From the NCBI GenBank assembly GCA_016285345.1, contig JAEEQN010000006.1, positions 37,638 to 101,637 on the forward strand: a stretch of DNA of 64,000 nt, given 5' to 3'. Made by a program: the position numbers and the translations under genes. The notes beneath the pieces are model-generated. The model was not told the origin of the DNA. It did no database searches and worked only from the letters and a program-made list of their open reading frames with translations. Source of the DNA: Victivallales bacterium (GTDB lineage: Bacteria; Verrucomicrobiota; Lentisphaeria; Victivallales; UBA1829). This document shows positions 62,602 to 64,000 of the stretch, in pieces. The first letter of the stretch is position 1. Each line of letters starts with the position of its first letter.

Positions 62602-64000
62602 ATGAAACAAATCCTGAAAAAACTCCTCACCCTCATTATCATATTCGGCGCGCTCGCCGTCGGCTGGGTCGTCGTCCGCAGTTACTCCCGCGGCAAAGCA
62701 CACGAAAAAGTCGTCTTCAAGACCGAAGAGATCGTCCGCGGCGACGTGATCCGCTCCATCTCCGCCACCGGCACCGTCGAGCCTGAGGAACTCGTGAACG
62801 TCGGCGCGCAGGTCAACGGCAAGATCATGAGCTTCGGCAAGGACGCCGACGGCAATCCGGTCGACTTCAGCTCCCGCGTGAAGACCGGCATGGTGCTGGC
62901 GCAGATCGACGACGTGCCGTACAAGGCCGACCTCCAGGACGCCGAAGCCACGCACGAACGCGCCAAGGCCGGCATCGTCCAGGCCGAAGCGGGCATCGAA
63001 AGCGCCGAGGCCAGCCTCAAGCAGAGCGAGACGCGTCTCGCCCTCGCCAAGGCGAACTGGGACCGCGCGCAGACGCTGTTCGAGTCCAAGACCATGACCC
63101 GGAGCGACTACGACAGCTACCAGTCCGACTACAACACCGCCCAGGCCGAGATCGCCGTGAAGAAGGCAGCCCTCGCCGAGGCGAAGGCATCCCTCTCCAG
63201 CGCGAAGGGCACCCTCTCCAGCGCCGAAGCCTCCCTGCTCCGCGCGAAACGCAACCTCGACTACTGCACCATCACCGCCCCGATGGACGGCGTCGTGATC
63301 GACCGCCGCGTCAGCATCGGCCAGACCGTCGTCTCCAACCAGGCCGCGTCCAGCATCTTCCTCGTCGCGAAGGATTTCGCGAAGATGCAGGTGTGGGTCT
63401 CCGTGAACGAAGCCGACATCGGCAGCATCACGCCCGGCATGGACGTCACGTTCTCCTGCGACGCCTTCCCCGGCGTGGTCTTCCACGGCAAAGTCTTCCG
63501 CATCCGCCTCAACGCCACACTCTCCTCCAACGTCGTCACCTACATCGTCGAGGTCAACACCGACAACGACAGCGGCATGCTGAAGCCCTACCTCACCGCC
63601 AACGTCAAGTTCATCCGCGACGCCAGACGCGACGTCCTTTCCGTCCCCTCCTCCGCGCTCCGCTACACCCCGAACGTGGAAAACATCGACCCCGCCGCCC
63701 TCGCGAACCCCATTCAGGCCGGACAGGACGAGGCCCTTCTCTGGGTTGAAAAATCCGAAGGTCTCCTCTCGCCCGTCAAGGTCAAAGTCGGCCTCAACAA
63801 CGGCACGCTCGCCGAGATCGTCACCGACAGTCTGAAGGAAGGCGACGTCATCGTAACCGGCATCGACACTTCCGCCGCTTTGGCCGGCCCCGCCGGCGCG
63901 GACTCCGGCATGCAGAACAACCCGTTCATGCCCAGAATGCCCCGTTTCTCCGGCCGCGGCAGCGCGGGCGCTCGCGAACGCGCCAGCCAGCGCGAAGCCG
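62602..64000 (+). CDS. MacA/HlyD-like membrane fusion protein, 3' end beyond the window
   Basis: The frame begins at ATG 62602 (AAAGG upstream) and stays open for 466 codons to the window edge. It has one N-terminal membrane helix (LLTLIIIFGALAVGWVVV), a lipoyl/barrel half (SISATGTVEPEELVNVGAQV), an alpha-hairpin rich in Ala/Glu (residues ~110-210), the returning half DYCTITAPMDGVVIDRRVSI, and a beta-barrel/MPD with NPFMPRMP at the truncated tail. MacA-type adaptors link a TolC-like channel to a MacB ABC transporter, which I expect just beyond 64000. With TetR and TolC it forms a tripartite export operon. Confidence 0.93.
   Translation, partial: MKQILKKLLTLIIIFGALAVGWVVVRSYSRGKAHEKVVFKTEEIVRGDVIRSISATGTVEPEELVNVGAQVNGKIMSFGKDADGNPVDFSSRVKTGMVLAQIDDVPYKADLQDAEATHERAKAGIVQAEAGIESAEASLKQSETRLALAKANWDRAQTLFESKTMTRSDYDSYQSDYNTAQAEIAVKKAALAEAKASLSSAKGTLSSAEASLLRAKRNLDYCTITAPMDGVVIDRRVSIGQTVVSNQAASSIFLVAKDFAKMQVWVSVNEADIGSITPGMDVTFSCDAFPGVVFHGKVFRIRLNATLSSNVVTYIVEVNTDNDSGMLKPYLTANVKFIRDARRDVLSVPSSALRYTPNVENIDPAALANPIQAGQDEALLWVEKSEGLLSPVKVKVGLNNGTLAEIVTDSLKEGDVIVTGIDTSAALAGPAGADSGMQNNPFMPRMPRFSGRGSAGARERASQREA

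Overview
The window reads as a chromosomal segment of a GC-rich, Gram-negative, probably gut- or rumen-associated bacterium. I infer a PVC-superphylum member (Lentisphaerota/Victivallales or Kiritimatiellota-like) from the mix of plant-polysaccharide enzymes (tandem GH43, GH127, a SASA esterase), giant secreted repeat proteins with C-terminal FG-GAP-like modules, coiled-coil proteins with a 'CDFLV'-type membrane anchor, and outer-membrane efflux parts. The lineage is inference; no rRNA is present.

Layout. 1-2.8 kb: two related GH43 arabinanase-like genes (the first cut by the window edge). 3.5-19.4 kb (minus): one 5,300-residue repeat protein with a C-terminal FG-GAP-like domain, preceded by a long leader and an AT-rich intergenic region. 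21-26 kb: SASA-family esterase, SanA-like protein, SLC12/APC-type transporter, DUF486 membrane protein. 26-29 kb (minus): an ExbB/MotA-like channel subunit translationally coupled to a coiled-coil protein with an Asp in its membrane anchor, and a candidate structured small RNA. 29-36 kb (plus): hisD, hisC, a secreted protein, cmk, a YbgC-like thioesterase, a YchJ-like SEC-C protein, a small Pmp3/YqaE protein, a choloylglycine-hydrolase-like Ntn enzyme and a YhcH/YiaL protein. 36-40 kb: tRNA-Leu(CAA), a DtxR/MntR regulator, and feoAB on the opposite strand behind a region holding a second candidate structured RNA and DtxR-like palindromes. 40.4-41.6 kb: a sigma-70 factor. 42-45.4 kb (minus): a 1,114-residue Leu/Gly/Ser/Asp-rich protein with 13 tandem 26-residue repeats whose C-terminus matches that of the 5,300-residue protein. 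45.7-48 kb: GH127 beta-L-arabinofuranosidase. 48-58 kb (minus): rimO-pgsA-hflX-coiled-coil/TPR-micropeptide-ybaB-recR-aguB-aguA. 58-64 kb: MFS transporter, then a TetR-TolC-MacA-like efflux operon running off the right edge.

How it fits together. The GH43 pair, GH127, SASA esterase and MFS carrier suggest arabinose-containing hemicellulose/pectin breakdown. DtxR with feoAB suggests metal-controlled ferrous iron uptake. AguA and AguB convert agmatine to putrescine. The most unusual content is the pair of very large or repetitive proteins that lack an N-terminal signal peptide but share a C-terminal module ending in a W-x-x-x-A tail, which may be a common export or anchoring signal; two candidate structured RNAs; and a family of double-hairpin intergenic repeats scattered through the window.
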